Origin: Amycolatopsis sp. CA-126428
GTDB taxonomy: Bacteria; Actinomycetota; Actinomycetes; Mycobacteriales; Pseudonocardiaceae
NCBI RefSeq assembly: GCF_002904335.1
Contig: NZ_PPHF01000185.1
Span: forward strand, 1 to 33,729
Reading direction: 5' to 3'
Length of the DNA: 33,729 nucleotides
Both the position numbers and the translations under genes were made by a program. This document shows, piece after piece, positions 6,855-15,484 of the stretch (positions within the stretch are counted from its first letter, which is position 1; the number at the start of each line of letters is the position of its first letter). The notes beneath the pieces are model-generated. The model saw only the letters and a program-made list of their open reading frames with translations, was not told the DNA's origin and did no database searches.

Positions 6855-8229
6855 CGCAGGGAACTCCGGGCGAGTCCCGGAGCAGCGGCGCCGCGGCGGG
6901 GGCGGCGCCGCTGCCCGCGCCGCCGCCGGTCACGGCGGTGGGGACCGCCGCCGAGTCGCCTGAGCTCCCGCCGGCCGGGGACTGCCCGGGTGCCTGGGCC
7001 GCGGCCGGGGCCGGGCGCCCCGCCAGGCCGGCCACGAACTCGCGGACCGCCGTCAGGTCGATCTGCACGATGCTCTGCCCGTCTTGGCTCCGGCCGTTCG
7101 CCGTGATCACCGGGATCGTCGCGAACGTCAGCTCACCCGAGGCGATCCCCCTGGCCTGCTGCGCGAACTGCAGCAGGTCGAGGCCCGGGTCCAGGGTCAG
7201 CGAGCGGTGCACCGCGTCCATCAGGTCGTTCAGCGTGCCCGGGCTGGTCAGGGTGCCCGCCGAAAGCAGCTGGTGCAGGGCCGAGGACAGGAACGCCTGC
7301 TGCCGCACGATCCGGTCCAGGTCGCCGCGCGGCAGGTTCTTCCGCTGGCGGACGAACGACAGCGCTTCGCCGCCCGAGACCGTCTGCTGGCCGCGGCGGA
7401 AGTTCGCGCCCGAATCCTTGTCCTCGGTCGCGTGGTTCAAGCACACCTTGACGCCGCCGAGCGCCTCGGTCAGCAGGTAGAAGCCCAGCAGGTTGATCTC
7501 CGCGTAGTGGTCGATCCGCACCTGCGTCAGGTCCTGCACCGCCTGCACCAGCACCCGGCGGCCCTCGGTGTCGGAGTCGCGCTCGATCTTCGCCTGGTCG
7601 CGCTCGCCCTGCCCGCGCAACGCCTGCGCGAAGTGCGCCTTCGCGATGCCGTACGCCGAGTTGATCTTCGCTTCGCCGCGGCCCGGGATGGCCGTCCACG
7701 TGTCGCGCGGGATCGAGACCGCCGACGGCTTGCCGCCGTTCTTCGGCACCCGCAGCAGGATCATCGTGTCCGTGTTCACCGCGCCGTCGTTGGCCTCGGT
7801 GCGCAGCTGCCGGAGCACCCGCGCCGGCAGCGCGTTGCCCTGGGCGTCCGTGCGCGCGTCGCTGCCGACGAGCAGGATGTCCTCCGCGCCGTCGTCCGCG
7901 GGCGGCGGCGCGGGCTCGCCGGCCCGCGGAGTGAGCGCGTCGGTCGTCGGGACCGTGCTCTGCAGCTGGTCCTTGGTGACGTAGACGTAGCCGCTGGCGC
8001 CGAGCGCGAGCAGCGACACCAGGCCGACCGCGACCCGGCGGCTGACTTGGCCCACGCGACGCATCCGCGACGGAGCCGGTGCTTGCCGCGGGAACGGCGA
8101 CGGCTTCTGTGTCGTCCGGGGCTTCGCCCCGGGCCGGGGGCTCCGCCACCCGGACCCCCGCGAACGGTGGTCGTCGCTCTCTGTCACCGGTTCGGCCGTC
8201 GCCTCCGGTTCTTCCTGCTCGTCTGCCAC
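6847..8229 (-). CDS. LytR-CpsA-Psr (LCP) family ligase, short form
   Basis: A 460-residue membrane-anchored enzyme that should transfer lipid-linked glycans to peptidoglycan outside the cell. Residues 1-64 are a basic, proline-rich cytoplasmic tail, 65-85 a single membrane helix, and from about residue 110 the LCP domain runs with D-I-L-L-V-G-S-D-A-R-T-D, V-S-I-P-R-D-T-W and F-V-R-Q-R-K-N-L-P-R-G-D-L-D-R-I-x-R-Q-Q, which hold the conserved arginines. A low-complexity Ala/Gly/Ser/Pro stretch precedes the final PCVN. Unlike its upstream paralogue it lacks the LytR_C domain. GGGGGAGG precedes the GTG at 8229. It lies 37 bases after the paralogue, so the two are probably co-transcribed. Part of the tail is encoded by a repeated palindromic element (8117-8166). 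Confidence 0.9.
   Translation of the reverse strand: MADEQEEPEATAEPVTESDDHRSRGSGWRSPRPGAKPRTTQKPSPFPRQAPAPSRMRRVGQVSRRVAVGLVSLLALGASGYVYVTKDQLQSTVPTTDALTPRAGEPAPPPADDGAEDILLVGSDARTDAQGNALPARVLRQLRTEANDGAVNTDTMILLRVPKNGGKPSAVSIPRDTWTAIPGRGEAKINSAYGIAKAHFAQALRGQGERDQAKIERDSDTEGRRVLVQAVQDLTQVRIDHYAEINLLGFYLLTEALGGVKVCLNHATEDKDSGANFRRGQQTVSGGEALSFVRQRKNLPRGDLDRIVRQQAFLSSALHQLLSAGTLTSPGTLNDLMDAVHRSLTLDPGLDLLQFAQQARGIASGELTFATIPVITANGRSQDGQSIVQIDLTAVREFVAGLAGRPAPAAAQAPGQSPAGGSSGDSAAVPTAVTGGGAGSGAAPAAAPLLRDSPGVPCVN
8117..8166. repeat. Double-hairpin element inside LCP gene, copy A
   Basis: The first hairpin is CGGGGC-TTC-GCCCCG (8117-8131). A second, CCGGGGGC-TCC-GCC(A)CCCGG, covers about 8134-8153, followed by a C-run. 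A near copy lies at 26906-26956 inside the GNAT gene. It encodes part of the disordered N-terminal tail of the LCP protein. Confidence 0.75.
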
Positions 8230-8266
8230 GCCGGCCTACCTCCCCCGAACACCCTGCGTACCCAGT

Positions 8267-9805
8267 CTAGTTGACGCAGGGAACGTCGCCCGCCGTGATC
8301 GGCGGCGCGGCGGAGGTGGACGCCGGCGGCGCGGTGGCCGTCGGCTTGGCCGCCGTCGACGTCGGTGCGCCACCCGGGCCGGCGGCCGAGTTCCGGAAAT
8401 CCTTGCCCAGCAGCACGCGCACGTGCCCGGCCGGGACGTCCCGGTCCGGCTCGGCCTGCGCCGCGGTGCCCAGCGCCTGCTTGACCAGGCCCAGCGCGGT
8501 GTCGTCGGCCGGGTTGTACCGGACGACCGTGGTGTTGCGGACGCCCAGCCGCTGGTCGGCGGCGAGCGTGAAGCCCTTGCCCTGCAGCATCGCGTGCGTC
8601 TGGCCGGCCAGCGACGGCGCGCCCGAGCCGTCGAACAGCTCGACCGTGACGGCGTTCGCGCCGGGCAGCTGCGCCGGCGTCTCGCCCGCCGGAGTGCTGC
8701 CGTCCGACGTCAGCCGCGCCACCTCCGCCGCCACCTGGGCCGGGTCGACGCGCAGCACGTCGGCGCCGCCGATGGTCGCGTTGCCCAGGGTGGGGATGGT
8801 GTGGAACTCGATGTTGCCGCCGGTCAGGCCGCGCATCTGCGCGGCGAACTCGGTCAGGTCCCAGCCCTGCGACAGCACGACGGACTTCTTCACCGCCGAC
8901 ACCAGGTCGGCGATCTTCACCGGGCTGGTCAGCACGTCGGTCGAGAGCACCTTGCGGGCCAGGCCGGAGAGGAACGCCTGCTGGCGGGCGATCCGGTCGA
9001 GGTCGTAGTTGGGCAGGCCGTAGCGCTGGCGGACGAAGGCGAGCGCCTGCACGCCTTCGATCGTCTGGCGGCCGCCCGGCAGGTCGACGCCGGACTTCGT
9101 TTCCTTGACCGGCCCCTTGAGGCAGACCTCGACGCCGCCGATCGACTTGGTGATCTCGTAGAAGCTCGCCAGGTTGACCTCGGCGTAGCGGTCGATCATG
9201 CCCGGCTTGCCGATGAACTTCTCGAGCGTGGCGATGAGGTTCTTCCGCCCGGCGACCTTCGCCTGCTTGTCGGCTTCCTTGAGGTCGGTCATGCCCTGGC
9301 GCTGCAACGCCCGGTAAGTGTCCGTGTACGCGTAGACGAACGCGCTGTTGAGCTTGTGCTTGCCGAAGCCGCCGGCCAGCTCCACCCACGAATCGCGGGG
9401 GAAGGAGACCGCGATCGCGTGCTTCCCGTTCTGCGGGATGTGCACGAGGATCATGGTGTCGGTGTTCAGTTCGCCGTCGGAGACGCCGGCGTGCAGCATG
9501 TCCAGCACCTCGCGCGGCAGCGGGTTGCCCTGCGCGTCGGTGCGGCTGTCCTGCCCGACCAGGAGGATGTCGACCGCGCCGTCGAGCGGCTTCGCGTGCG
9601 CCTCGGTGTCGGCGAAGACGTTCGTGGTGGTCAGGCCGGTGCTGGGGTCGCCGATGTACTGCCAGCCGTACCAGGTCAGGGCCAGAACGGCCACCGACAG
9701 CAGGGAAAGCACGGCCTTGCCGCCGCGGCGGGCGACGAGGGCGGCACCACGGCCGGTGTGCGGCCCCCGGCGCGCCGGGATGGTCGGCGCAGCCTTTTCG
9801 GTCAC
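8267..9805 (-). CDS. LytR-CpsA-Psr (LCP) family ligase with LytR_C domain
   Basis: A 512-residue membrane-anchored glycan ligase, long form. A basic N-terminal tail precedes a membrane helix at about residues 31-50. The LCP domain then follows (D-I-L-L-V-G-Q-D-S-R-T-D, V-S-F-P-R-D-S-W, F-V-R-Q-R-Y-G-L-P-N-Y-D-L-D-R-I-A-R-Q-Q). A LytR_C domain lies from about residue 375 (V-T-V-E-L-F-D-G-S-G through the L-G-K-D-F region), then a Thr/Ala/Pro stretch and a terminal PCVN like its neighbour. The GTG at 9805 is chosen because AGGGGAGGAAG precedes it; the in-frame codons upstream run into the divergent rmlB promoter. Being next to rhamnose genes suggests it attaches the rhamnose-linked wall polymer to peptidoglycan, as LCP proteins do in mycobacteria and corynebacteria. 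Confidence 0.9.
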   Translation of the reverse strand: MTEKAAPTIPARRGPHTGRGAALVARRGGKAVLSLLSVAVLALTWYGWQYIGDPSTGLTTTNVFADTEAHAKPLDGAVDILLVGQDSRTDAQGNPLPREVLDMLHAGVSDGELNTDTMILVHIPQNGKHAIAVSFPRDSWVELAGGFGKHKLNSAFVYAYTDTYRALQRQGMTDLKEADKQAKVAGRKNLIATLEKFIGKPGMIDRYAEVNLASFYEITKSIGGVEVCLKGPVKETKSGVDLPGGRQTIEGVQALAFVRQRYGLPNYDLDRIARQQAFLSGLARKVLSTDVLTSPVKIADLVSAVKKSVVLSQGWDLTEFAAQMRGLTGGNIEFHTIPTLGNATIGGADVLRVDPAQVAAEVARLTSDGSTPAGETPAQLPGANAVTVELFDGSGAPSLAGQTHAMLQGKGFTLAADQRLGVRNTTVVRYNPADDTALGLVKQALGTAAQAEPDRDVPAGHVRVLLGKDFRNSAAGPGGAPTSTAAKPTATAPPASTSAAPPITAGDVPCVN

Positions 9806-9840
9806 GCGCTTCCTCCCCTGTGACCCCGTGCTTCCCCCAG

Positions 9841-9899
9841 GACACCAGTGTGTCTCCACTCGAGACTCTACTGAGGCTGTTGTAGGACCTCCGTAGGCT
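9841..9899. promoter_or_regulatory. Divergent promoter region of LCP operon and rmlB
   Basis: The region between the two start codons (9806-9944) holds a GACAC-N4-GTGTC palindrome at 9841-9854 and a TAGGCT (TANNNT class) at 9894-9899 that could be the rmlB -10. No clear -35 is visible. Confidence 0.3.
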
Positions 9900-9944
9900 G
9901 GGGGGCGGATGACCCCGTCCGGGGGTGCGAGGAAAGGCGTGGAG

Positions 9945-10934
9945 ATGCGGGTCCTGGTCACCGGTGGTGCCGGCTTCATCGGGTCGCACTACGTCCGGCA
10001 GGTGCTGACCGGCGCCTACCCGGCGTTGCACGACGCCGAGGTGGTGGTGCTGGACAAACTCACCTACGCGGGCAACGAGGCCAACCTGGCCCCGGTCGCC
10101 GCCGACCCGCGGCTGCGGTTCGTCCGCGGCGACATCTGCGACAACGCGCTCGTCACCGAGGTGATGACGGGCGTGGACCTCGTCGTCCACTTCGCGGCGG
10201 AGTCCCATGTGGACCGCTCGATCCTCGGGTCGGCCGACTTCGTGCTCACGAACGTGCTCGGCACGCAGAACCTGCTGCAGGCGGCCGTGGAAGCCGGCGT
10301 CGGCAAGTTCGTGCACGTGTCCACCGACGAGGTGTACGGCTCGATCGAGCACGGTTCGTGGACCGAAGATCACCTGCTGGAGCCGAATTCGCCGTATTCG
10401 GCGTCGAAGGCGTCGTCCGACCTGGTGGCGCGGTCGTTCTTCCGCACCCACGGGCTGCCGGTGTGCATCACCCGGTGTTCCAACAACTACGGTCCGTACC
10501 AGTTCCCGGAAAAGGTCATCCCGCTGTTCGTCACCAGCCTGCTCGACGGGGGGAAGGTGCCGCTCTACGGCGACGGGCTCAACGTCCGTGACTGGCTGCA
10601 CGTGGACGACCACTGCCACGGCATCCAGCTGGTCGCCGACGGCGGGCGGCCGGGCGAGATCTACAACATCGGCGGCGGCACCGAGCTGACCAACCGTTCG
10701 CTGACCGAGAAGCTGCTGGAGGCGGTCGGCGCGAGCTGGGACAGCGTCGAGCCGGTCGAGGACCGCAAGGGGCACGACCGCCGGTATTCGGTGGACATCA
10801 CCAAGATCCACGAGGAGCTGGGGTACGCTCCGCGCGTCTCTTTCGAGGACGGTCTGGCCGAGACAGTGGCCTGGTACCGGGACAATCGTGCGTGGTGGGA
10901 GCCGCTGGCCGCGCGGGCCGCGCTGAAGAAGTAA
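9945..10934 (+). CDS. rmlB: dTDP-glucose 4,6-dehydratase
   Basis: A 329-residue cytoplasmic enzyme that converts dTDP-glucose to dTDP-4-keto-6-deoxyglucose in dTDP-L-rhamnose synthesis. It starts with the NAD-binding motif G-G-A-G-F-I-G-S-H. The catalytic T-D-E is in H-V-S-T-D-E-V-Y-G and the Tyr/Lys pair in Y-S-A-S-K. H-F-A-A-E-S-H-V-D-R-S is the family signature. Length is normal. The ATG at 9945 follows AAAGG by seven bases; an in-frame GTG two codons earlier (9939) is nearly as good. rmlD begins ten bases after the stop, so the pair forms an operon. It is divergent from the LCP operon. Confidence 0.95.
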   Translation: MRVLVTGGAGFIGSHYVRQVLTGAYPALHDAEVVVLDKLTYAGNEANLAPVAADPRLRFVRGDICDNALVTEVMTGVDLVVHFAAESHVDRSILGSADFVLTNVLGTQNLLQAAVEAGVGKFVHVSTDEVYGSIEHGSWTEDHLLEPNSPYSASKASSDLVARSFFRTHGLPVCITRCSNNYGPYQFPEKVIPLFVTSLLDGGKVPLYGDGLNVRDWLHVDDHCHGIQLVADGGRPGEIYNIGGGTELTNRSLTEKLLEAVGASWDSVEPVEDRKGHDRRYSVDITKIHEELGYAPRVSFEDGLAETVAWYRDNRAWWEPLAARAALKK

Positions 10935-10944
10935 AGGAATTTCT

Positions 10945-11832
10945 GTGCCGCTGACGGTACTCGTGCCCGGGGGTTCCGGGCAGCTCGGCCGGGATCTCGC
11001 CGCGCTGGCGTCCCCTTCGGTGGACGTCGTGGCCCCCGGTTCCGCCGAGCTGGACGTGACGGCGACGGGCCAGGTGCTGGCCGCGGTCGGGGCGCTGGCC
11101 GAGCGGGCCCGGGAAGCGGGTTCGGCGCCGGTGGTGATCAACGCGGCGGCGTACACGGCGGTCGACGCGGCGGAGACCGACGAGGAGCGCGCGTTCGCGG
11201 TGAACGCGGACGGGCCGCGAGTGCTGGCGGCGGCGTGCGCGTCCCGGCGGGTGCCGCTGATCCACGTGTCGACGGACTACGTCTTTTCGGGTGACGCATC
11301 CCAGCCGTACGAGCCTTCCGACGAGCTGGGGCCGCGCAGCGCGTACGGCCGCACGAAGGCGGCGGGCGAGGACGCGGTCCTCGGGTCCGGGGCGGCGTCG
11401 TGGGTGGTGCGCACCGGGTGGCTTTACGGGCATGCCGGCTCGAACTTCGTGAAGACCATGGCGCGGCTGGAATCTTCGCGGGAGACGTTGTCCGTTGTGG
11501 ACGATCAGATCGGCGGTCCTACGTGGACGGCCGAGCTGGCCGCGGGACTTCTCGAGCTGGCTTCGCGGGTGGCCGCCGGTGACGGGCCCGAGGGGCGGAT
11601 CCTGCACTGCACGAACGCGGGCGCGGTGAGCTGGTGCGGGTTCGCGCAGGCGATCTTCAAGCACCTGGGCGCGGACCCCGCGCGGGTCCGCCCGTGCACG
11701 TCGGCGGAGTACCCGCAGGCGGCGGCCCGGCCGGCTTACTCGGTGCTGTCCCCGTCCTCCTGGAAGGAAGCCTGGCTGACGCCGCTGCGGTCGTGGGAAG
11801 AGGCGCTGGCCGCCTACTTCGCGGCTTCTTGA
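10945..11832 (+). CDS. rmlD: dTDP-4-dehydrorhamnose reductase
   Basis: A 295-residue NAD(P)H-dependent reductase making dTDP-L-rhamnose in the last step of the pathway. It has the Rossmann motif G-G-S-G-Q-L-G-R-D, I-N-A-A-A-Y-T-A-V-D-A-A-E, V-S-T-D-Y-V-F-S-G and the catalytic Y-G-R-T-K. These are the standard RmlD signatures at normal length. The GTG start follows AAAGGAA and lies ten bases after rmlB. Its end faces the end of a leftward glycosyltransferase gene 22 bases away. In mycobacteria rmlD is followed directly by wbbL and manB; here about 7 kb of glycosyltransferases separate them. Confidence 0.94.
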   Translation: MPLTVLVPGGSGQLGRDLAALASPSVDVVAPGSAELDVTATGQVLAAVGALAERAREAGSAPVVINAAAYTAVDAAETDEERAFAVNADGPRVLAAACASRRVPLIHVSTDYVFSGDASQPYEPSDELGPRSAYGRTKAAGEDAVLGSGAASWVVRTGWLYGHAGSNFVKTMARLESSRETLSVVDDQIGGPTWTAELAAGLLELASRVAAGDGPEGRILHCTNAGAVSWCGFAQAIFKHLGADPARVRPCTSAEYPQAAARPAYSVLSPSSWKEAWLTPLRSWEEALAAYFAAS

Positions 11833-11854
11833 CGACGCTCGTTGTGGGGCCGGG

Positions 11855-12940
11855 TCAGTGCCGGCCTGAGGCCAGCCGGTACGCGCCGACCGTCAGTTCC
11901 GCGCACGTGCGCCACGTGAAGTTCGCGGCGTGCGCTCGCCTCGATGCCGACGTCGCCACCGCGTGCGGGTCCGTCACCGCCGTCCGCAACGCCGCCGCCA
12001 AGCCGTCCACGTCGCCGTAGGGGACCAGGCTCGCGCACTCGCCCGCGACCTCGCGCAACGCCGGGATGTCCGTGCAGACCACCGGGACGTCCGAGGCCAT
12101 CGCCTCCAGCACCGGCAGCCCGAACCCCTCGTCGCGCGACGGCAGCACCAGGGCCGAAGCACCGGCCACCACCGTGCGCAGGTCCACATCGGACAGATAG
12201 CCGGTCTGGCACCGCCGGGGACCGCGCGGGAACGGGCCCGGGCCCGCGAACACCAGGTCCGGCAGGTCCGGCGCCGAGTCGTGCGCCCGGGTCAGCCAGT
12301 CCAAGCCCTTCCGGGGCCCCGCGGCCCCGGCGAACAGCAGGTACCGCGCGGGCAGGCCCAGGCGGGCCCGGCGCTCGTCGTCCGGGGGGCGGGCGGTGAA
12401 CCACGCCGGGTTCACGCCCAGCGGCGTCACCACGATCTTGTCGCGGGAGACGTCGAGGCGCTCCGCCACCGCGTCCGCCACCGCCGCCGTCGGGGTGCAG
12501 ATGACGTTCGCGCGGCGGGCGCCGCGGCGGACCAGCTCCGGCAAGCCGCGATCGCTCGGGGCGAGCTCCTCCGGGTTGTCCAGGAAGGCCAGGTCGTGGA
12601 TCGTCACCACGCCGGCCGCGCGGAAGCGGCCCGGCAGCACGAAGTTCGTGCCGTGCACCACGTCCGTCGGGCCGGCGAACACCTCCACCGGCGGGAAGTC
12701 CGAACGCAGCCACGCCATCCGCAGCAGCCGCGCCGCCACCGGCATCCCGCGGGCGCGGGCGCCGTAGGGGAGCACGTGCCGCAGCCGCCGCCAGCCGCGC
12801 AGCGTGAACGCCACCGCGCGCGTGTCGACCTCCGGGATCGACACCAGCTCTTCGATCAGCGCGGACGTGTACCGGCCGATCCCGGTGCGCGCGCCGAGCA
12901 GCGGGGTGCCGTCGAGGAGGACGCTCAGTGACCTAGCCAC
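11855..12940 (-). CDS. Glycosyltransferase family 4 protein
   Basis: A 361-residue GT-B, retaining glycosyltransferase. The N-terminal acceptor domain has the T-G-I-G-R-Y motif and T-I-H-D-L-A-F. The C-terminal nucleotide-sugar domain has F-A-G-A-A-G-P-R-K-G-L-D-W and the E-G-F-G-L-P-V-L-E motif (EX7E). No membrane segment or signal is present, so it acts on the cytoplasmic face. The GTG start overlaps the stop of the upstream two-domain glycosyltransferase by eight bases, so translation is probably coupled. No ribosome binding site is visible at this start. Donor and acceptor cannot be told from sequence; GDP-mannose or another local nucleotide sugar is plausible. Confidence 0.88.
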   Translation of the reverse strand: MARSLSVLLDGTPLLGARTGIGRYTSALIEELVSIPEVDTRAVAFTLRGWRRLRHVLPYGARARGMPVAARLLRMAWLRSDFPPVEVFAGPTDVVHGTNFVLPGRFRAAGVVTIHDLAFLDNPEELAPSDRGLPELVRRGARRANVICTPTAAVADAVAERLDVSRDKIVVTPLGVNPAWFTARPPDDERRARLGLPARYLLFAGAAGPRKGLDWLTRAHDSAPDLPDLVFAGPGPFPRGPRRCQTGYLSDVDLRTVVAGASALVLPSRDEGFGLPVLEAMASDVPVVCTDIPALREVAGECASLVPYGDVDGLAAALRTAVTDPHAVATSASRRAHAANFTWRTCAELTVGAYRLASGRH

Positions 12941-15452
12941 GGCGGAGCCGTTGCTTCGCGACCTTCAGCGCCCGGCCGCCCACGCGCCGCACCAGCTCGC
13001 GCGGCCCGCCCGCGTCGAGGTACTCGCGGATCAGGTCCACGTCCCGCCGCAGCACGGCCCGGCCGCGGACCGGCGGCGTCGTCACCAGGTCCGCCGAGCC
13101 GGGCAGCCGGTCGGCCGCCGGCCGCGGGTCGCGGCAGAACTCCACCAGCGGCTTCAGCACCTCGGGCCACGCGAACCGCTGCGCGACGACGGCGAGCCGC
13201 TCGACGCAGCCGGCGGCGAACTCCTCGTCGTACAACGCCTTTTCGAGCGCATCGGCCAAGGCGGCGTCGTCTTCGGCCGGGACGACGACGCCGAGCCGTT
13301 CCGCCCGGATCAGGTCGGCGAACGCGTCGCCGTCGGTGGTGACGATCGGCAGCCCCGCCCACAGGTAGTCCAGGACGCGGGTGCGGAACGCGAACGTCGT
13401 CTCGACGTGCTCGTAGTGCGTGGTGACGCCGCAGTTCGCGTCGAGCAGCCAGTTCTGGCGCTCGTTATAGGGCACCCACTGCTCGTTGAAGTAGACGTGC
13501 TTGCCGGTCAGCCCCAGTGAATCCGCGAGCCGGATCGTCCGGGTGCCGATGTCCATCTCGGCGACTTCGGGGTTCGGGTGCTTCATCCCGAGGAACACCA
13601 GCCGGACGTCGCCGCGGCGGCGCCGCAGCTTCTCGATCGCGCGGACCAGGGTCAGCGGGTCGAACCAGCTGTACACCCCGCCCGCCCACAGCACGACGTG
13701 GTCGGTGCCGCCGATGCCCAGCGACGAGCGCAGGCCCGGCCCGGTGCGCACCGGCGGCTCCGGCGACAGGCCGAAGGGGACGACCGCGAGCAGCGACTGC
13801 GTCGTCGGGTCGGCGTCGTAGAGACGCGGCGAAAGCCGGCCGGTCGCGGCGAGGTGCCCCAGCCAGAAGTGCCGCTGCCGCTCGGAGGCGCAGAGGAAGA
13901 AGTCGCCGCGCTCGATCTGGGCGTCGAGGACCCGGGTGACGCCGGCGAGGTCGGCCGCGCGCTGGTCGTCCGCCACGCCCTTGCCCTGCTCCAGCAGTTC
14001 CAGGTGCATCGGGTCGTACAGGTCGGCGACGACGATCTTGCCGCGGTGCTGCTTCTTCAGCGACGGCGCCAGCTCCAGCACGTGACCCTGGAGGACGATG
14101 ACGTCGGCCCAGGCGATCGGCGCGTCCAGCTCGCGGTGCTTGCCCGCGCTCACCCGGAACGGTGCCGGTGGCGGCGTCGCGAGGGGATTGGTGGTGACGA
14201 GGTGGACGTCGTGCTCGGCGGCGAGCGCGAGGGCGATGTTCCAGGCGCGGATCGCCGGGCCCGCCATCCGCTCGGTGAGCGCGTCGCCGGTGATCACCAG
14301 GATCTTCCGGCGTTGCCCGAAGGCCTTCTCGATGCCGAACGCCTCGACGAGGATGTCGTGCGCGGCCAGGTAGCGCGGGAGCGGGTACGCGGGCTCCAAC
14401 GCCTTGCGCAGCAAGGGAAGCAGGTCGGCGTCGGTGCGGACGCGGGCGGCCTGCTCGACCGCGCGGGACGCCGCCAGCGACGGCAGCTGCTCGACGAACT
14501 GGTCGATGGCCAGCAGCCCGGCGAGCGTGGTGCGGGGGATGGCGACGTCGCCGGACTCGATCGGGCCTGAAGGAGCACCGCCGTGTTCGAGGTCCAGCTG
14601 GGTGGCGTCCAGCTCGCCGCGCGCGGTGGCCCGGCGCACGGCCAGGGCCAGCGCCGCGGGCAGCGCGCGGGCCAGGGTCTCGTCGGAGAGGTTCTTGTAC
14701 AGCGCGGCCAGGGCGTTGCGCTCCAGCAGGAACGTCTCGCGGCCGGTCTCGGGCGCGTCGACCGCCGCCATCGTGCCGTGGTGGCGGTGGAACGCCTGCG
14801 ACGCCGGGACGTACCGGACGCGCCAGCCGCGCAGGTTGAGCCGCCAGCCGAGGTCGACGTCCTCGTAGAACATGAAGAACCGCTCGTCGAAGCCGCCGAG
14901 CTCGGCGAACACGCTCGCCCGGACGAACAGCGCGGAGCCGGTGCCGAACAGGACGTCCTTCGCGACCTCGTGCTCGGCGGCCGGGACGTCGGCCAGCGGC
15001 GAACCGGCGTGGCGTTTGTAGCCCATGCCGAACCAGGTCAGGCCGCCGTCGACGAAGTCGGTGCCGGTGCCGTCCCAGTCGAGGACCTTGCTGGCCACCG
15101 CGGCGACGCGGGGCTGGGCGCGCAGCTCGGCGACGGCGGCGGAGACCCAGCCGGGCGCGGGGCGGGCGTCGTTGTTGAGGAAGCCGAGAACCGTGCCCTT
15201 CGCGTGCTTCGCACCGAGGTTGCAGCCGCCGGCGAATCCGGTGTTGCGACCGGCCTCGACGACCTGGGCCCCGGGGACGGCCTCGCGGATGCGGGCGGCT
15301 TCGGCTTCGTCGGCCGAGTTGTCGACGCAGATCAGCTCGAGCTCGGCGTAGTCGTGCTCGGCGAGCGCGCGCAGGCAGGCGATCGTGTCGTCGGCGCCGT
15401 GGTAGTTCACCACGATCACCGAGACGAGCGGTTGCGGATCCCCCTGCGCCAA
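12933..15452 (-). CDS. Two-domain glycosyltransferase, GT2 fused to GT4-like domain
   Basis: An 839-residue protein. Residues about 8-265 are a GT-A (GT2) domain with V-S-V-I-V-V-N-Y-H-G, a N-N-D-A metal-binding region and F-Y-E-D-V-D-L-G-W-R. Residues about 380-770 are a GT-B domain starting K-I-L-V-I-T-G-D, with V-V-P-F-G-L, V-L-W-A-G-G-V-Y-S-W-F-D-P and a Y-L-W-A-G-L-P-I-V-T-T-D motif. A helical linker joins them. The C-terminal 60 residues are basic. I chose the TTG at 15452 because AGGAG precedes it and the preceding in-frame stretch to an ATG at 15500 is full of codons rare here (TTA, CGA, AGG), which argues against coding. It lies 32 bases after the GT2 gene. Two sugars could be added in sequence by one protein. 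Confidence 0.85.
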   Translation of the reverse strand: MAQGDPQPLVSVIVVNYHGADDTIACLRALAEHDYAELELICVDNSADEAEAARIREAVPGAQVVEAGRNTGFAGGCNLGAKHAKGTVLGFLNNDARPAPGWVSAAVAELRAQPRVAAVASKVLDWDGTGTDFVDGGLTWFGMGYKRHAGSPLADVPAAEHEVAKDVLFGTGSALFVRASVFAELGGFDERFFMFYEDVDLGWRLNLRGWRVRYVPASQAFHRHHGTMAAVDAPETGRETFLLERNALAALYKNLSDETLARALPAALALAVRRATARGELDATQLDLEHGGAPSGPIESGDVAIPRTTLAGLLAIDQFVEQLPSLAASRAVEQAARVRTDADLLPLLRKALEPAYPLPRYLAAHDILVEAFGIEKAFGQRRKILVITGDALTERMAGPAIRAWNIALALAAEHDVHLVTTNPLATPPPAPFRVSAGKHRELDAPIAWADVIVLQGHVLELAPSLKKQHRGKIVVADLYDPMHLELLEQGKGVADDQRAADLAGVTRVLDAQIERGDFFLCASERQRHFWLGHLAATGRLSPRLYDADPTTQSLLAVVPFGLSPEPPVRTGPGLRSSLGIGGTDHVVLWAGGVYSWFDPLTLVRAIEKLRRRRGDVRLVFLGMKHPNPEVAEMDIGTRTIRLADSLGLTGKHVYFNEQWVPYNERQNWLLDANCGVTTHYEHVETTFAFRTRVLDYLWAGLPIVTTDGDAFADLIRAERLGVVVPAEDDAALADALEKALYDEEFAAGCVERLAVVAQRFAWPEVLKPLVEFCRDPRPAADRLPGSADLVTTPPVRGRAVLRRDVDLIREYLDAGGPRELVRRVGGRALKVAKQRLRRG

Positions 15453-15484
15453 AGCCAGCTCCTGTCGTCGGAATGCCAGCAAGC

